Shown here one piece after another: positions 17,045 to 26,750 of a DNA stretch of 64,000 bases. Positions within the stretch are counted from its first letter, which is position 1, and the number at the start of each line of letters is the position of its first letter. Origin of the DNA: Sipunculus nudus (lineage: Eukaryota; Annelida; Sipuncula; Golfingiida; Sipunculidae); contig CM049313.1 in NCBI GenBank assembly GCA_026874595.1, positions 27,340,008-27,404,007 on the forward strand, read 5' to 3'. Under the pieces are notes generated by a model that was not told where the DNA came from, ran no database searches, and saw nothing but the letters and a program-made list of their open reading frames with translations. Both the position numbers and the translations under genes were made by a program.

Positions 17045-19267
17045 TTGGTGGGGCGAATCACCACACTGGCCTCGGCCTTGTACCCCTCTTGGAATTTGAT
17101 ATCTCGTCCGAGGTTGTCGGTTAGTTTTAAGTTGATTTCTCTCAAGCGGGTGATGGGTTTCAGCTTGATGTAATCCACCACGGGAAACTGATAACAAATT
17201 GTATCTCCCACTGTCACACCTTCGTTTAAGAGAAAATGTCTGACGTAATTTGACTTTGTGTTCCCTACGACACTTTCCACCACCAGGTCCTCTTCATACA
17301 CCCACATCACGTTGAACACTCTGTTGACATCTACGTCGCCAGTCGCACTCGTAAACTTCATATGAGTCCCAAAATATTGTCGGTTTTCCGTTTCGTACCC
17401 CAACGCATTTGCTAACGGTGTGTTGAAAGTGAATTGCAAGATTAGAAAGTCGTTTTTTCTAACAAAGGAATTGTTGGTTTCTCTGTTGACGTCCAGTTTC
17501 TCCTGTGCATTGATACTAAGCAAAGGGGCCGTGGGTGTCTGACTGCCCAGGAAATATCTCTCTATCACACGGGACACGTGCCTGACCAGGGATTCGTTCG
17601 TGTACACCCCCTCAGGGATGTAGTGGGAGAAACTCTGGACCATATCGAAACCTCTGGATGCCGTAACAACGGCTTGGATGTTGTATTCTTTTTCGTACAC
17701 GTTGACAAAACGGTTGGGTACTTTGATTTCCAACAGCCCTAACACATAATTGTTCTGTACAAAAATATCTTTAGGTTCCGGCAGGTAAAATTTCTCATTG
17801 CAGTGAACCGTTTCCTGGATCGAGTTGGGGGAATCATAAGGCGAAATCCTTAAATGAAGCGTCACATTGCTCGTGCTACCCGCCTCAAATTGGACGCGCT
17901 TTCCATCTTTCTTTTCCATTTTAATGCTGACCTCCTCCAACCTTCGTTTTCCCTTTCTTATGACCCTATACTGTGGAACGTACAGAGGGACATTGACTGC
18001 TATGTTTTTAAAACCAGGATGAGGTACACCCCCCACCCTCTTCGTTCCGTGCTTCTCAATAGATCTTTTTCCTCCAGGGTGTCTTTAAGCAAAACATTCA
18101 TCCACACCTGCTCGTCAACTTCAAATTTATGAATGCTTCGACTGTACGCTTCCGCCTGTATTTTAAAGTTAGTGTGGTCGGCTGTGGACGCGTGTGTGTT
18201 GTCTTCCCTTCCGTAAGAACTTAGACTGTGAGACGTAATGTAATGAGACCACTTGTGTACACTTGAACCTGACCGAAATTTATATGCTCGTGTGTGATAT
18301 TTCGGATCATTCAGAACATCAGAACCTGCGAAACCCTGCTCTGGATGATCCAGATCAACGTACAAGGGAGGACACGATCCAGCACGATTAGACGCTTCCG
18401 CCTGCCTCCTTTGCTCGTCCCTTTCCTAAGATTTTACCACATCCTCCTTCTTTTCAGTAAATGTCAGCGTGACATTATCCGACGTGTTTGGTTCAAGGCA
18501 TAGTTGCTGAGCCAGCTGATTACTAATTATGAGCTGAACACGCTGTCTGCTGTCTGCCATCTGAGTCGAATTTCTCACTTGTTCGGGTAGTGTATATTTC
18601 ACATGAAACTGTACATTGGAAGGGAAGTGTTTGTAGGTCATGATAAGCCTACCTTTATATTTACCACCAATATGGTTATTTGTTTGAAAAACAGGGGAAA
18701 GCTTGAACCTATCTGGCTCATTGTGTAAAAGGGACATGATTGTGTTGAACACAGCACCGAGACCTTGGGTTGTTTCAGCGGGTATGTAAAACCTTTGTAC
18801 CCATTCTTCCGTTTTGGTCCAGGGTTTGGTGGGGTCTTGATTGGCTTCATCCCACCCGGAAGACAGTTTCAACGTGAAATAATATGGGGATACGCGTTCT
18901 ACGATGTTTTCGTAAGTCAGCAGCTGTTGAAAATCTAATTCACGAGGTAACTGGAGTGAACTGCTTAGGTTATCCCCCAAGATAATCTTGTAAAATTAAT
19001 TTGATGATGATCTGTAATAATTTCTGACTCCTGTTGGCTCTTACGACGATATTCTTCAAAATAAATATAAAACCTTTTCTCCATATCCTCTCTTATGGTT
19101 TGAAGAGGTATGTGCAAACGGGTCAAAGCCACTTCCCATTTTTTATTGGGGTTCAGGTACACGGGTTCCTGCAACCGGACGGTAAATTCAGAAGCAGTGT
19201 TGTCAGGGTTAAACTGCGCGTCGGCATCCGATGGGATGATCAGCACGTGTTCGTCTTCTACGTTCAT
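17032..19267 (-). pseudogene. Long penton-like minor capsid protein, three breaks
   Basis: Four adjacent open segments read as one gene. The first starts at ATG 19267 with the strand-rich SDADAQFNPDNTASEF signature and ends at 18965. It shifts frame at a G5 run (about 18972-18976) into 18980-18426, which ends in TAG. The same frame then stays open to 18000. A G6 run (about 18029-18034) shifts to the segment ending at 17032, the C-terminus of which (INLKLTDNLGRDIKFQEG) matches that of the 147-residue paralogue. None of the downstream segments has a nearby ATG. Total coding length is about 745 codons, beta-rich throughout. The N- and C-terminal signatures place it with Polinton/adintovirus pentons; the extra middle may hold additional spike-like domains. 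Single-gene origin is inference from frame continuity. Confidence 0.75.
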
Positions 19268-19590
19268 TTCGTCAGAGTTTCCTTTTTAATTTTAGGATTC
19301 GGAAACAACACACCTAGACATGTGGACAACAGCGAAATCCAAATCACCCTGTCCGGTTGATTACTTGGACTGATGGACAGGTTGACTACAGCCGAGACCA
19401 CTACAAACGATATCACAAAAATTGTACACAAAAACATAGCGTATGACCTTTTGTTGGTGACCTTTGAGGTGGTCGAGACGCTGGAGGATGCTTCCATGTC
19501 TCGGGTTACATTACTTTGACTCCTTGTGACTGACCCTCTCGAATGTCCTTCTTCCATGTCGATGGGTACGTTTGTATAATAAGAGCTCAT
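19264..19590 (-). CDS. Small protein with two transmembrane segments
   Basis: The product is 108 residues from ATG 19590 (the frame extends upstream through a TG-repeat without a good start). A Ser/Thr-rich hydrophilic N-terminus of about 50 residues is followed by a hydrophobic helix (AMFLCTIFVISFVVVSAVV) and a second one (VIWISLLSTCLGVLF), then a short basic tail. It ends four bases inside the start of the next gene, an ATGA-type overlap. Related small membrane proteins occur in Polinton and adintovirus genomes; an envelope, entry or host-membrane role is possible but not shown. Confidence 0.65.
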   Translation of the reverse strand: MSSYYTNVPIDMEEGHSRGSVTRSQSNVTRDMEASSSVSTTSKVTNKRSYAMFLCTIFVISFVVVSAVVNLSISPSNQPDRVIWISLLSTCLGVLFPNPKIKKETLTK

Positions 19591-19633
19591 TATTTGGACT
19601 GTATTTGTGTATATGTATGTGTGTGTGTGTGTG

Positions 19634-19861
19634 TTAATAAAAGCGGCGGTGGGAACTGGACACTCCATATCTGGACCTAGCTCCTAAATTCAACACTTTA
19701 CTTTTCGCTCCTTGTTTTGCTAACCAGTAAGCCCCTTTAGTGGCATATTCTCCCGAGGGCCCAAAGAGTTTTCCCATTAGTGTGGCCATGAGGTTAAACC
19801 CTCCTCTTCTTTTTCTCTTTCTCACACATTTTCTGCGTTTACACCTTTTATTCTTAGCCAT
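19634..19861 (-). CDS. Small basic protein with a Gly-rich hydrophobic segment (pX/mu-like)
   Basis: The product is 75 residues from ATG 19861. The N-terminal 20 residues are almost all Lys/Arg with two Cys (KRCKRRKCVRKRKRRGGF), followed directly by a GGF turn and a hydrophobic/Gly segment (LMATLMGKLFGPSG), then another basic tail. The Arg/Lys block, a GG junction and a membrane-like segment resemble the precursor of small DNA-condensing peptides in adenovirus-like particles and the basic proteins seen in many Polintons. The frame is intact. Confidence 0.65.
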   Translation of the reverse strand: MAKNKRCKRRKCVRKRKRRGGFNLMATLMGKLFGPSGEYATKGAYWLAKQGAKSKVLNLGARSRYGVSSSHRRFY

Positions 19862-19942
19862 ACTTTAAACATACCAAAGACAGTTTTCATCTGGACTACA
19901 TTTGTGTTTATTACATGCATAAACATCAGTGAAGGTTACACA

Positions 19943-20500
19943 TCATATAAAACGTACATAGGATGTACAGCCTTCACAACAAAACATGCCTGATGCCAAT
20001 GTAGTGCTTACAGTTGAAGATATTTTTGTTGTATTATTCTCCCATTTCACAGCAAACAATGGGATTTTGTCATCGTCCAACCACAGCAGCATGGGGTTTA
20101 CACCTTTACACAATACAAGTTCCATGTTTTTTTCTAACGGCATTCCCATAAGTGGAGATACAATACACTCTTTAACCTGTTTCACCCAGAATTGGCGCAC
20201 GTTTCTCGGTGACAGCGACAGGAAATTTTCATAAAAAGGTTTGTAACATCCAGGATAAGTCCACAAATGCTTTATGTACGTGGTTTTTAAATCGTCACGT
20301 ACCTTGCGTCTCACGTGTTGTATTGAATAATGAAAAATATCTTTGGGAGTAATATATTCAGGACTCTTCTTACTCACGGGCACAAAGTCTCTTTGTACAC
20401 GGATGTATCTCTGACAATAAACGCATTTAACTTTTTTGCGAGATGAAGATTCTAATTTTTGCGTGAGCGAGAGTCTTTTTTTATAAAGCCCAGGCGCCAT
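19943..20500 (-). CDS. Uncharacterised protein with two Cys clusters
   Basis: The product is 185 residues from ATG 20500 (context AAGATGGC). An N-terminal basic region leads into CVYCQR (C26-x2-C29), and the C-terminus carries CCEGC (about 173-177), so a zinc site built from both ends is possible. The middle is rich in aromatic residues (LWTYPGCYKPFYENF). No known domain recognised. A poly(A) signal complement (TTTATT) occurs at 19908-19913 just past its stop, consistent with the transcript ending there. Confidence 0.6.
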   Translation of the reverse strand: MAPGLYKKRLSLTQKLESSSRKKVKCVYCQRYIRVQRDFVPVSKKSPEYITPKDIFHYSIQHVRRKVRDDLKTTYIKHLWTYPGCYKPFYENFLSLSPRNVRQFWVKQVKECIVSPLMGMPLEKNMELVLCKGVNPMLLWLDDDKIPLFAVKWENNTTKISSTVSTTLASGMFCCEGCTSYVRFI

Positions 20501-20607
20501 CTTATGTTGTTGGGATTGACGGGTCAGTCTGACATGGGGCAGTGGATTTGATGACGTCTACCAACACAGGGGCAGCTAATCTTCTTAGTAAAGCCTTTGA
20601 ATGTTTG

Positions 20608-20712
20608 CTATCTATCTGAATTGCGTATCTTATCCACACACAACCAAATCCCCAAAGCAGGAAGTGTTATCGGTAACAGAGCTATGAAGACAAGCTCGCC
20701 CAACATGTCCAT
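20608..20712 (-). CDS. Possible 34-residue single-pass membrane peptide
   Basis: ATG 20712 opens a 34-codon frame with one hydrophobic span (LVFIALLPITLPALGIWLCV) and a short basic tail, ending in TAG at 20608-20610. It occupies most of the otherwise empty gap between the Cys-cluster gene and the CARD gene, on the same strand as both. The ATG has a good purine context (ACCATGG). Small membrane peptides are frequent in viral genomes, but at this size the frame could be chance. Confidence 0.35.
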   Translation of the reverse strand: MDMLGELVFIALLPITLPALGIWLCVDKIRNSDR

Positions 20713-20748
20713 GGTATACTGATACTTATCTCTTTGTGCTGATCTATT

Positions 20749-21786
20749 TTAGAGTGTTAGCTCCGTTTCCAGACGCTCGCTGAGCAAACGGAAGGGTTTC
20801 ATCCCCTTCAATTCTATTCGGAACGTAAGCGGTTGAATGTATTTCTCAGCTCCCGTGTAGTAGCAGGCAGCTTCGAACATCAAAATATCGCCAAGCCCCC
20901 TTTTCAACATATGGTCGATGAACTTGCTGCGGCGTCGTGCACTGGAGGGATTGGCACCTTTAATGATCGCCCACTGTATTTGGCTGATTAGGCCCCAGGT
21001 CACCAGGATTTCCATCATGCAGTGGTCGTTTACAAAAGAATTTTCATCTCTAACGAAAGGAATTCTGATCTCTCGGAACCAGTCTTGTTTATCGATACTG
21101 CCTTCGTCGAATTTACTCGTGTGTCTGTGTACTGCAGCCCAGTTCATTTCTTTACACAGTCTGATCAATTTCGTAATTTGAACATTTCTTTCTAGTTCTC
21201 GTCTCACATCGCTGTCTTGACACACCAATATAGGATGCATTAAAGATTTAAAGGCTTTGGTGACGTAGGCTTGAAGGTGAGTCCCCTCCGAAAAAATTTC
21301 AAAAGTTCGGTCGATTTTCCAGAAAGGTTTATTGCTCAAAACCATCATGAGTTCGGTCACTTGTGCTGTGTTAGTGGGTTGAGATTTGATCTGTTCCATT
21401 TCTGCAAAAGTTAAGATCCCTTTGCTCAACAGGTCGTCCAACACGGTGCTGTGTTTAAGTTCAATATAAGATTGCAGTTGAGGCCACACCCGGTGAAAAG
21501 CAGCGATTTTTCGAGGGTCTTGGGGGTAAGCAGCGTTCCTGTAAGCTATTTCACTTTCTTGGTAGGTGGGTGGGGGTTGTGCTTCAGTAGAAGTCGGAAG
21601 GGTCGGTCCCTTGTTAAAAGTTGTGACTCTTGGATCCGGTGTGGAAGGTCGAAACATTTTATCTGACGTGTTGATACCCCCACCCAAACCCGCAAACAAA
21701 TTGTCACGTATAGTGCGGTGTGCTCCATGGCGAGCTTCAAATGTAGTAGAACGACAGCTGGGCTTTGGGTCCTGTCCGTTATCCAT
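20749..21786 (-). CDS. Tandem CARD-like protein with a PPxY motif
   Basis: The product is 345 residues from ATG 21786 with an intact frame. An N-terminal linker has a PPPTY motif (71-75), a possible Nedd4/ESCRT late-domain signal. Residues about 97-182 show the six-helix CARD pattern, with VLDDLLSKGILTFAEMEQI followed by a helix ELMMVLSNKP and a terminal FSEGTHLQAYV. Residues about 253-320 repeat the pattern: LVTWGLISQIQ, then RRRSKFIDHMLKRGLGDILMF and TGAEKYI. CARDs mediate homotypic assembly in apoptosis and innate immune signalling, so a viral protein built from two could block or redirect host CARD filaments. Capsid or replication roles are less likely. The CARD call rests on pattern reading, without a profile search. 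Confidence 0.65.
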   Translation of the reverse strand: MDNGQDPKPSCRSTTFEARHGAHRTIRDNLFAGLGGGINTSDKMFRPSTPDPRVTTFNKGPTLPTSTEAQPPPTYQESEIAYRNAAYPQDPRKIAAFHRVWPQLQSYIELKHSTVLDDLLSKGILTFAEMEQIKSQPTNTAQVTELMMVLSNKPFWKIDRTFEIFSEGTHLQAYVTKAFKSLMHPILVCQDSDVRRELERNVQITKLIRLCKEMNWAAVHRHTSKFDEGSIDKQDWFREIRIPFVRDENSFVNDHCMMEILVTWGLISQIQWAIIKGANPSSARRRSKFIDHMLKRGLGDILMFEAACYYTGAEKYIQPLTFRIELKGMKPFRLLSERLETELTL

Positions 21787-21870
21787 GCTGGTGTGATGTG
21801 GTAGCGAGTAGAGCTATAAGGGCTATTAATACAAAGACCAGTTGTGACGTCATGTTTATCGAAACCGGAA

Positions 21871-22811
21871 TTAAAACAACTTTCCCAGCGATTGATGTTT
21901 CTTCAATTTGCCTGCGTCGTTATTGATTTGTCCAGATTCGTTTTGTTCTTTAAGATATTTCTGCATGGGGGTTTCACCATCAAAACCATAGGTTTGTTTG
22001 GGGGCGTAGGCTTTGACGTTCTCTCCATATAAAACGAGTTCTTTCGGCAAGTCGGCTTTAGGGGTGGGGGATGGTGGAAACGAGTTTACTTTCATTCCAC
22101 CTAAAGTAAGCTGACCTGGAGCTTCGGGGCTGGAAATAGGTGTGATAACGTCTTCATCATCATCATCAGGTACTGACTTGTTGTAATGCAGACACTTGTG
22201 CAGATGTGAAAAATCTTGTTCCAGCGTGGGAGCTTGCATTTCTATGTCATGGTCTTCTGAGAAAGATCCCGATTCTTCACATTCACATTCCACCTGTCTT
22301 TTTTTCTTTTCGGTACACTGATCCAAAGCTTTTCTTTTTTCTTCTCGCACTGCTCGTATTTCCCCGTGAACTTTTTCCATTTTTTTGCTTGAGGACAATA
22401 CACATTGAATTTGAACTCAAATTCTAACAAGTTGTGAGGTATCAGCAGAAAGCAGTTTTTTGTTGGTTCCAGCACATTCCAGGTCCGGTCCTCATTTTTC
22501 ACGTCACTGCCTGTCTCGTCCCCGGGCTTAGGTACGTCGTGTCCATAGAAATATGATGACAGGTCGGAGGATTTGGAAGTACAAGAAGAAGTGGAATCAT
22601 CATCGGAGTCTTGCTCCATGCCAGGCTGTAACTGGTATTTCTGTTCTAACTTGCGGGTGTAGGTTAGAGAGGATAAAGCGTTTTTCTGAGCTGTAATTGC
22701 ACAGTCACAGCAATGCTTGTGACAGGTCAGGTAGCCGGGTAAATAACACTTGGTGCAAATTTGGTTGATGTGTTCTAACGTGTCACGTCCAGTGCACCGT
22801 TCCTCCGTCAT
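21871..22811 (-). pseudogene. Cys-rich zinc-binding protein with acidic tail, frameshifted
   Basis: The first part starts at ATG 22811 and has a cluster CTKC...CHKHCCDC within residues about 18-40, a RING or treble-clef-like arrangement. A Ser/Asp-rich linker follows, then a beta region (CFLLIPHNLLEFEFKFNVY). At a run of six A (about 22380-22386) the frame that continues the acidic sequence changes to the one open from 22398 to 21871, which carries an acidic block (PDDDDEDV), Pro/Ser linkers and a basic C-terminus. The overlap and lack of ATG in the second part suggest one gene broken at the homopolymer. Function unknown; ubiquitin-ligase-like or regulatory roles are possible. Confidence 0.55.
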
Positions 22812-22857
22812 CCTGTGGCAGTACAAACGTGTGAAGTGAAGCGAGGTTTATGAGCCT

Positions 22858-22869
22858 TATCTATATATC
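22858..22869 (-). promoter_or_regulatory. TATA-like element before the Cys-rich gene
   Basis: On the minus strand this reads GATATATAGATA, about 50 bases upstream of ATG 22811. A GGTGGCGCCACC palindrome (22886-22899 region) lies just behind it. Confidence 0.35.
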
Positions 22870-22908
22870 AACAGCAGCAGCAGCACCGGTGGCGCCACCT
22901 GGAGCGCT

Positions 22909-23286
22909 TTACAACTTGCGTTTGTGTATGTGAGATTTTCTGGTCGGGGGCACCAACCGGTCCACGAACCGTTTGTCCAAGAGACTGCAGATCTCGACCC
23001 CATCCCGATGTAAACGGAAATGCCGATGGTACCGACGGTCGGGGAAAAACACCCCATAGGAATCACTGAAGTCTAGTTTTTCGGGCTGGTTCTTGTTGTA
23101 ATAGACTCTGGTTTCAGGCAGCCACTTAAATCCGTCCGTGGAGACCAGACGACATTTTTTAGACTGTTCGGCCTGTTCGGGGTGATACTCGCACATGAGG
23201 GAGGGATGGGTAAACGGTAACAGTTGAACGATCCTAACGCCAACGTTGACCCCCGATTTGTTCTGTGTAACCCACTCGAGTTTCAT
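22909..23286 (-). CDS. Uncharacterised small protein
   Basis: The product is 125 residues from ATG 23286. An earlier in-frame ATG at 23373 would add residues encoded by an AT microsatellite, which makes the later start more credible. The protein is rich in aromatic and basic residues (RYHRHFRLHRDGVEICSLLDKRF) with a basic C-terminus. No domain recognised. An AT-rich block immediately upstream (23293-23314) is a possible TATA region but is so close that the transcript start is uncertain. This is the last supported gene of the Polinton-like element on the right. Confidence 0.5.
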   Translation of the reverse strand: MKLEWVTQNKSGVNVGVRIVQLLPFTHPSLMCEYHPEQAEQSKKCRLVSTDGFKWLPETRVYYNKNQPEKLDFSDSYGVFFPDRRYHRHFRLHRDGVEICSLLDKRFVDRLVPPTRKSHIHKRKL

Positions 23287-24169
23287 TCCGCAGATATATA
23301 TATATATATTATATGGTGATACAGTGGGTAATATAGTAGCAGACTCAACCATAACAATCGCGGAGCTTGGCATTTTAACGACTAGGCGCGCACCTACGTC
23401 ACACGAGGAAACATCTGATGGCCTTATCGCTTAACCTTTGTCACCTGCGGCCTGCCATTCGGCCTCACTCATTCGAGCCTAACGGACGTGCCTCCTGGGT
23501 GCTCCGCATAATACTAAGGATAATGGCACAAAATGTGTTGTATTTTACCAGAATCAATTGGATTATAGCAGGGGTGTACCGTACGAACTCGTGTATGGAT
23601 ATATATTTTGTGTGAAAATGTGTTATACCAAGTATTTTGTGTTCGGTGTTCACCCAATGCCCAGATCACGGAGGTTATCTTTTAGCAGAGTATATATATA
23701 TATACATATACATATATTAACTGGTGATACAGTGTGTCCCATGGATTATATAGCAGCAGGAGAGCATTAGAAGTCCGAAAATCACAGTAAGTACAAGTTT
23801 TGACTGTGTCCTATTCTCTCTGTCTGCTTGTGCTTCGCTTCGGTAGTAGTTCAAATATACACAATAACTGCCTCTTTCTCTCTATCTAGATATAATAAAA
23901 TGCACACTTTCTGCTTATTTTCTATTTAGCACCCATTGATTTTTCATCATGTCATGTGTTCTAAGGCTATATGTGTATATATGTTTATTCAACGCATTTT
24001 TCGACATAGTTAGGTGGCATCGTTTTTTGAAAGTAGACCAAGTCTAACACCCACCTGACGGGACTACCAACTCATAGGACATCTAGCGCGTTCCATAAGG
24101 AACTGCAATAGATGTCGAGTGGTTCAAAGTCCTAACCAGTGGGTCGTTACTTCCTTGTCCCTTTTATCA
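23287..24169. other. Right flank of the Polinton-like element with a duplicated AT/TATA block
   Basis: Two related blocks, 23291-23365 and 23689-23765, each have a (TA)n tract followed by TGGTGATACAGTG and an ATATAG(T/C)AGCA motif. The spacing is about 400 bases and they are in direct orientation, which suggests a local duplication of the end or promoter region. No gene is supported here. The terminal inverted repeat expected at a Polinton end could not be identified because the left end is not in the window. Confidence 0.45.
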
Positions 24170-24175
24170 GACCAT

Positions 24176-24318
24176 AACAACAACAAACTCAACCCAAACA
24201 ATAACAAACTCAACCATAACAATAACCAACTCAACCATAACAATAACAAACTCAACCATAACAATAACAAACTCAACCATAACAATAACAATAACATTAC
24301 AACCATAACAAGCACACA
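24176..24318. repeat. Minisatellite, 21-bp unit
   Basis: Units of the form CAAACTCAACCATAACAATAA are repeated about six times with small variations. The protein-like frames across it are periodic artefacts. Confidence 0.85.
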
Positions 24319-25902
24319 CCCAACCACAACAATAACACTTCCTCGGTCACTCGGTCACCTACTGACCTACTTCTGACACCTCACGTCAACAATAACACAC
24401 GGTCCTCTCAAACCGACTTGGCCTACATTCAATAAACGATACCACCAAACTATGTCTACTACTACTAATGGGCCAAATCACTAAGCCATATGCTTAGTTC
24501 ACTATGTAAATAACAGTATCACGGATTACACAGTACCAATGTACATTCACCGTTGGATAAGTACTGAGAATGTCAACTGACAAATCTCAACCAGTGAACA
24601 TGTGTACACCATAACAGAATCACATTCGACCAGCGACTGAGGGTATACAAAGGCAATCGTAGAGTGCTTCATTTTCTTAAACTGGATATTCTTAAATTGA
24701 AAACAGCATCAACATCGGTTGTTTTCAAATATTGGTGTGTAGATTGCCTTTATACCATCACTCAATGGTTCATGCCAATAGCATACATATGCACATGCAG
24801 TTACGATAAATTCATTACCGGACGTAATTTACATATGATTTACTTTACAATTAGTTTGACCAGGCGGAAATTTAAGGCCCAGGTCACGTGTGAGCACCAC
24901 TCAGATGTAAATATGACCAGAGGGACCGGAAGTTTATAGTTAAATATAAATAGGCTGCATAAACCGGTGCCACACTTAAATTTATTGTAGAACCATGGTG
25001 CTCATTAAGAAGGCATACAACGGTGGTGTTTTACCTGACTCATGGTCATCAGTAGTTTTCGGCCCTGGTAATTAGTCCAAAACAAAACACTGAAAGTTCC
25101 TCAATAATATCAATAGTTCCGGCGCACACAAATTCCTACAGTCTCTTGAAAATAAGTGTCACAGAGAATGGGGATGTCCAAGCATGGCCAGCGGAGTCAA
25201 ATCCACATTGTCACGGGCTCACGGTCGCACCACTACGCATGGACACGCCACGATTTGACCGATGGGACTGTATCGGTAGTCGACCACCAGAAACCCTGGT
25301 CTTCGGCCCTCGTCTTGTTGCTCCACTTGGCAGGTGGCTGTCACTACCAGAGGGTCCCTTATGGGGCGCCAATTTGTAACAGGGTCTCCTAAACAAACAG
25401 TTTTTTTTGTGTTAGGCTGTCACGGTTCAGTAACCACTCGGATCAGATGCACATCCTTTTTTAACTGCAAATATAATACGTGCATACAGTCAGAGAATTG
25501 CCTGCCAAGTCACATATAACATATATACATCAAGGTTTCATCACTAATTCGTATGACACAATACAAACAATATTCACACAAAAAAACGACTCATAATTCA
25601 TGTGACACGATACAATCAATATTTGCACAAATAGTAAAGATTCAGAAATTATCAGCCGATGGCCAGTTTACATAGTTATCTGAATACGGGGTTAACAGCT
25701 TTGTGAAATGTACATATCTAATTAGGTCTCAAATCAGACCGACTTATGTCATTTTACAGAAAAAATCTCAAACGTATATGGTACATGTTAATAATAATTT
25801 GAATAAATCGTACTATACAGAACAGTAATCGAAAAATATATTACTTGTCACTTTTACCGGTAACCCAGAAAATGTTTAAGAACGTACCTGCAAATATAAT
25901 AC
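24319..25902. other. Non-coding DNA, no gene supported
   Basis: AT-rich sequence with no recognisable coding or RNA feature. A segment at 25465-25513 (ACTGCAAATATAATACGTGC...) is paralogous to the flanks of the MITE at 25903-26114 and represents its empty target site. The short plus-strand frames at 25146-25519 overlap one another and have no domain. Confidence 0.4.
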
Positions 25903-26114
25903 CAGGGGCGGATCCAGGATTTAGGAAAAGGGGGGGTCCAACCCAGGAGGACTAATGAAAATCCTTAAAAAAAGGTCATCACGTCTGAAAAAGGGGGGGG
26001 GGGGTCCAGGCCGCAAAATTACGTCTTAAACCCCTTAAAAAAGGTTGCTTCAGGTGAAAAAAAGGGGGGGGGGGTCCGGACCCCCTGGACCCCCCCCCCC
26101 TGGATCCGCTTCTG
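25903..26114. mobile_element. MITE with CAGRRGCGGATCCAGG terminal inverted repeats (copy 1)
   Basis: Starts CAGGGGCGGATCCAGG and ends with its near-complement CTGGATCCGCTTCTG. The interior has several poly-G runs separated by AAAATC/AAATTACGTCTTAAA-type spacers. A 5-bp target duplication AATAC flanks it, confirmed by the uninterrupted paralogous site near 25465. Non-autonomous; no transposase in the window. Confidence 0.85.
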
Positions 26115-26617
26115 AATACGTGCACACAGTAAGAGAATTGCCTGCCAAGTGACGTTGGTTGGTCAGCTTGGCGGGAAAATTACACCAGCTTATTGTTATT
26201 AAAATTAGAACCAGAATTAAGTTTTACAAGTCAGATCTTAACTAGCAATGAAACCCGCGCGTATATTACAACTAATAAAATAACATATATTCAAAGACCT
26301 CAGTGACATTTTAGTACATAAATAAATCATTTCACCTGATAATATGGTTTTAATTGGGTCACTGTCAAAGGTCATTTCACAGGTGTTCGGCGCGAAACAT
26401 TAAACTGAACGTAATTAGGTCTGGGTTAAAGGTCATGTCTTCCAGGTTTGGCGCCCAGAATACTAAATACAATCGGCCCTCAAGGAACCACGATTATCTA
26501 TGGAAATGGGTCGAGCATAATTGTCTGACTGTTACCATCATACCCATACCTTTATGATGCATCCCGAGTCAGTCTGTCGCATACCGACAAGAAACAAAAA
26601 GTACAGAACCAGTCTGT

Positions 26618-26620
<3 letters not shown>

Positions 26621-26648
<28 letters not shown>
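26621..26648. repeat. (AT)n microsatellite
   Basis: Uninterrupted AT dinucleotides, about 14 units. Confidence 0.9.
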
Positions 26649-26650
<2 letters not shown>

Positions 26651-26687
26651 CTTAGGTTTTCATAATTACCAACAAAATATCAGCGCA

Positions 26688-26734
26688 ACCCCCCCCCCCC
26701 CCCCATTTTCTGGATCCGCTCTTGATTACAGCCC
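26688..26734. mobile_element. Fragment of the same MITE family (right end only)
   Basis: A C15-16 run followed by TTTTCTGGATCCGCTCTTG matches the right terminus of the two complete copies. Confidence 0.6.
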
Positions 26735-26750
26735 TCTCCCCTCCCTCTAT

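Noticed and set aside
23465-23653. Hydrophobic 62-codon minus-strand frame near the right edge
   Set aside because: Begins with GTG just after a stop, has no ATG until near its end and no recognisable domain.
24119-24376. Asn-rich frame across the minisatellite
   Set aside because: Produced by the 21-bp tandem repeat.
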